Positions 59,279-60,242 of a stretch of 60,242 bases of DNA are shown one piece after another. The translations under genes and the position numbers were made by a program. The DNA comes from Burkholderia sp. SRS-W-2-2016 (GTDB lineage Bacteria; Pseudomonadota; Gammaproteobacteria; Burkholderiales; Burkholderiaceae). The stretch is from positions 1 to 60,242 of the forward strand of contig NZ_MSDV01000031.1 of assembly GCF_001931485.1 (NCBI RefSeq), given 5' to 3'. Below the pieces are notes generated by a model. It saw only the letters and a program-made list of their open reading frames with translations, searched no databases and was not told where the DNA came from. Within the stretch, counting starts at the first letter, position 1, and each line of letters starts with the position of its first letter.

Positions 59279-60242
59279 TCACGAAGTCGCCGCCTGCTTC
59301 TCGAACAACTCGCGAAACACCGGATAAATATCCGCGGCGGTTTCGACCTTTTTCATCGCCATATGCGGCTGGCTCAACGCCAGTTGCGCATATTCGAGCC
59401 ACAGGTTCTGCTCTTCGGGCGTCACCTGAATATACGCAAAATACCGCACCTTATCGAGGATGTCATCCGCCAGAATCTTGCGGCACTTCGGCGAGTCGTC
59501 GGTCCAGTTGTCCCCGTCCGAGGCCTGCGCCCCGTAAATATTCCATTCAGTCGGCGAGTAGCGCTCGTCCATTACCTTGCGCATCAGTTCGAGCGCACTC
59601 GACACCACGGTGCCGCCGCTTTCGGTCGAATGGAAGAACGTGTCTTCGTCGACTTCCTCGGCGCGCGTGTGATGGCGAATGAACACCACTTCGATGCGCT
59701 CGTAATTGCGCTTCAGGAACAGGTACAGCAGGATGAAGAAGCGCTTGGCGAGATCCTTGCGCTGCTCGTCCATCGAACCCGATACGTCCATCAGGCAGAA
59801 CATCACCGCCTGGCTCGACGGCGTGGGCTGCTTCACGCGATTGACGTAGCGCAGGTCGAACGGATCGATAAACGGAATCCGCCAGATGCGCCCTTTCAGA
59901 TGATGGATATCGTCTTCGAGCAGCTTGATCTCGTCGCGACGATCGGCCGGATCGGCCTTCATCTCTTCGAGCTGCCGTTCCATCTCGCGCAAATGGTTGA
60001 CGAGCGGCGCGCCCAGCGCGATGCGCCGGCCGAGCGCGCTGCGCAGCGAGCGCACCACGTCGATGTTGTTCGGCGTGCCCTCGGCGGCCCAGCCCGCGCG
60101 GATGCTTTTCCACGTCGGCACCGCCATCAGATGGGTTTTGACGAGGCGCGGCAGTTCGAGGTCGTCGAAGAAGTACTGCATGAATTCTTCGCGGCTCAGC
60201 TCGAATACGAAGTCATCCTGACCTTCGCCCTCGTTGCTGGCC
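59279..60242 (-). CDS. YeaH/YhbH-family (DUF444) protein, 5' end beyond the window
   Basis: The frame is open from the right edge, so the N-terminus is missing; 320 residues are visible. It begins with an acidic segment before DDFVFELSREEFMQYFFDDLELPRLVK and contains a C-terminal von Willebrand A fold with the MIDAS motif DVSGSMDEQRKDLAKRFF. The ATG at 60181 is internal to the conserved part and is not the start. YeaH works with the kinase PrkA, whose gene is expected just to the right of the window, upstream in this operon. Confidence 0.94.
   Translation of the reverse strand, partial: ASNEGEGQDDFVFELSREEFMQYFFDDLELPRLVKTHLMAVPTWKSIRAGWAAEGTPNNIDVVRSLRSALGRRIALGAPLVNHLREMERQLEEMKADPADRRDEIKLLEDDIHHLKGRIWRIPFIDPFDLRYVNRVKQPTPSSQAVMFCLMDVSGSMDEQRKDLAKRFFILLYLFLKRNYERIEVVFIRHHTRAEEVDEDTFFHSTESGGTVVSSALELMRKVMDERYSPTEWNIYGAQASDGDNWTDDSPKCRKILADDILDKVRYFAYIQVTPEEQNLWLEYAQLALSQPHMAMKKVETAADIYPVFRELFEKQAATS

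Overview
The window is high-GC, gene-dense beta-proteobacterial chromosome. The gene set points to Burkholderiaceae, most like Paraburkholderia: PXPV-repeat protein, ProQ, hopanoid genes hpnJ/hpnI/hpnL, mprF with an AcvB/VirJ partner, pobA, and the SpoVR/YeaH stress pair. This assignment comes from gene content only. I see no rRNA, tRNA, CRISPR array, intact insertion sequence or prophage. Both edges cut genes: a DUF799 lipoprotein on the left and a YeaH/YhbH-type protein on the right.

Layout. 1-1743: three-lipoprotein operon (CsgG-like, DUF4810, DUF799). 2140-6189: LysR regulator divergent from a formylglycine-type sulfatase and an aromatic-acid MFS carrier. 6319-8647: membrane-anchored TAXI protein, then ProQ. 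8743-13927: two QseB/PmrA-type two-component systems around two small unknown membrane proteins; both regulator genes have the same direct-repeat box 11 nt upstream of a -10. 14016-17646: hpnJ-hpnI-hpnL for extended hopanoids. 17914-20693: cold-shock protein, aldehyde dehydrogenase, acetyltransferase. 20895-24880: ketodeoxyuronate uptake and catabolism (kdgT divergent from kduI, kduD and an IclR regulator). 25388-26285: three small proteins.

26314-33994: a catabolic block on the minus strand (AAHS carrier, SDR, NIPSNAP, a flavoprotein like 3-ketosteroid-delta1-dehydrogenase, SDR), a PobR-like AraC gene, and pobA (4-hydroxybenzoate 3-monooxygenase). The combination suggests oxidation or aromatisation of a cyclic acid towards 4-hydroxybenzoate, but that is a hypothesis. 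34262-36113: ilvA preceded by what looks like a full ribosome-mediated attenuator: promoter, short Ile-rich leader ORF, antiterminator segment and intrinsic terminator. 36149-40005: mprF-virJ, lysyl-phosphatidylglycerol synthesis and turnover.

40418-47552: a 47-codon gene, a DHA2 exporter, a DUF421 protein, an unusual acyl-CoA dehydrogenase/methyltransferase/glycosyltransferase operon, and a PAS-PAS hybrid histidine kinase. 47864-57230: small secreted protein, ferredoxin-NADP reductase type flavoprotein, AhpD-like protein, two LysR regulators, DHA2 exporter, disordered small protein, glycosyltransferase and kgtP. 57518-end: spoVR and yeaH.

Two signals stand out from ordinary annotation: the ilvA attenuator at 35961-36113, and a recurring pattern of unrelated short tandem arrays (period 9-14 bp) lying on or just after stop codons of at least six genes.
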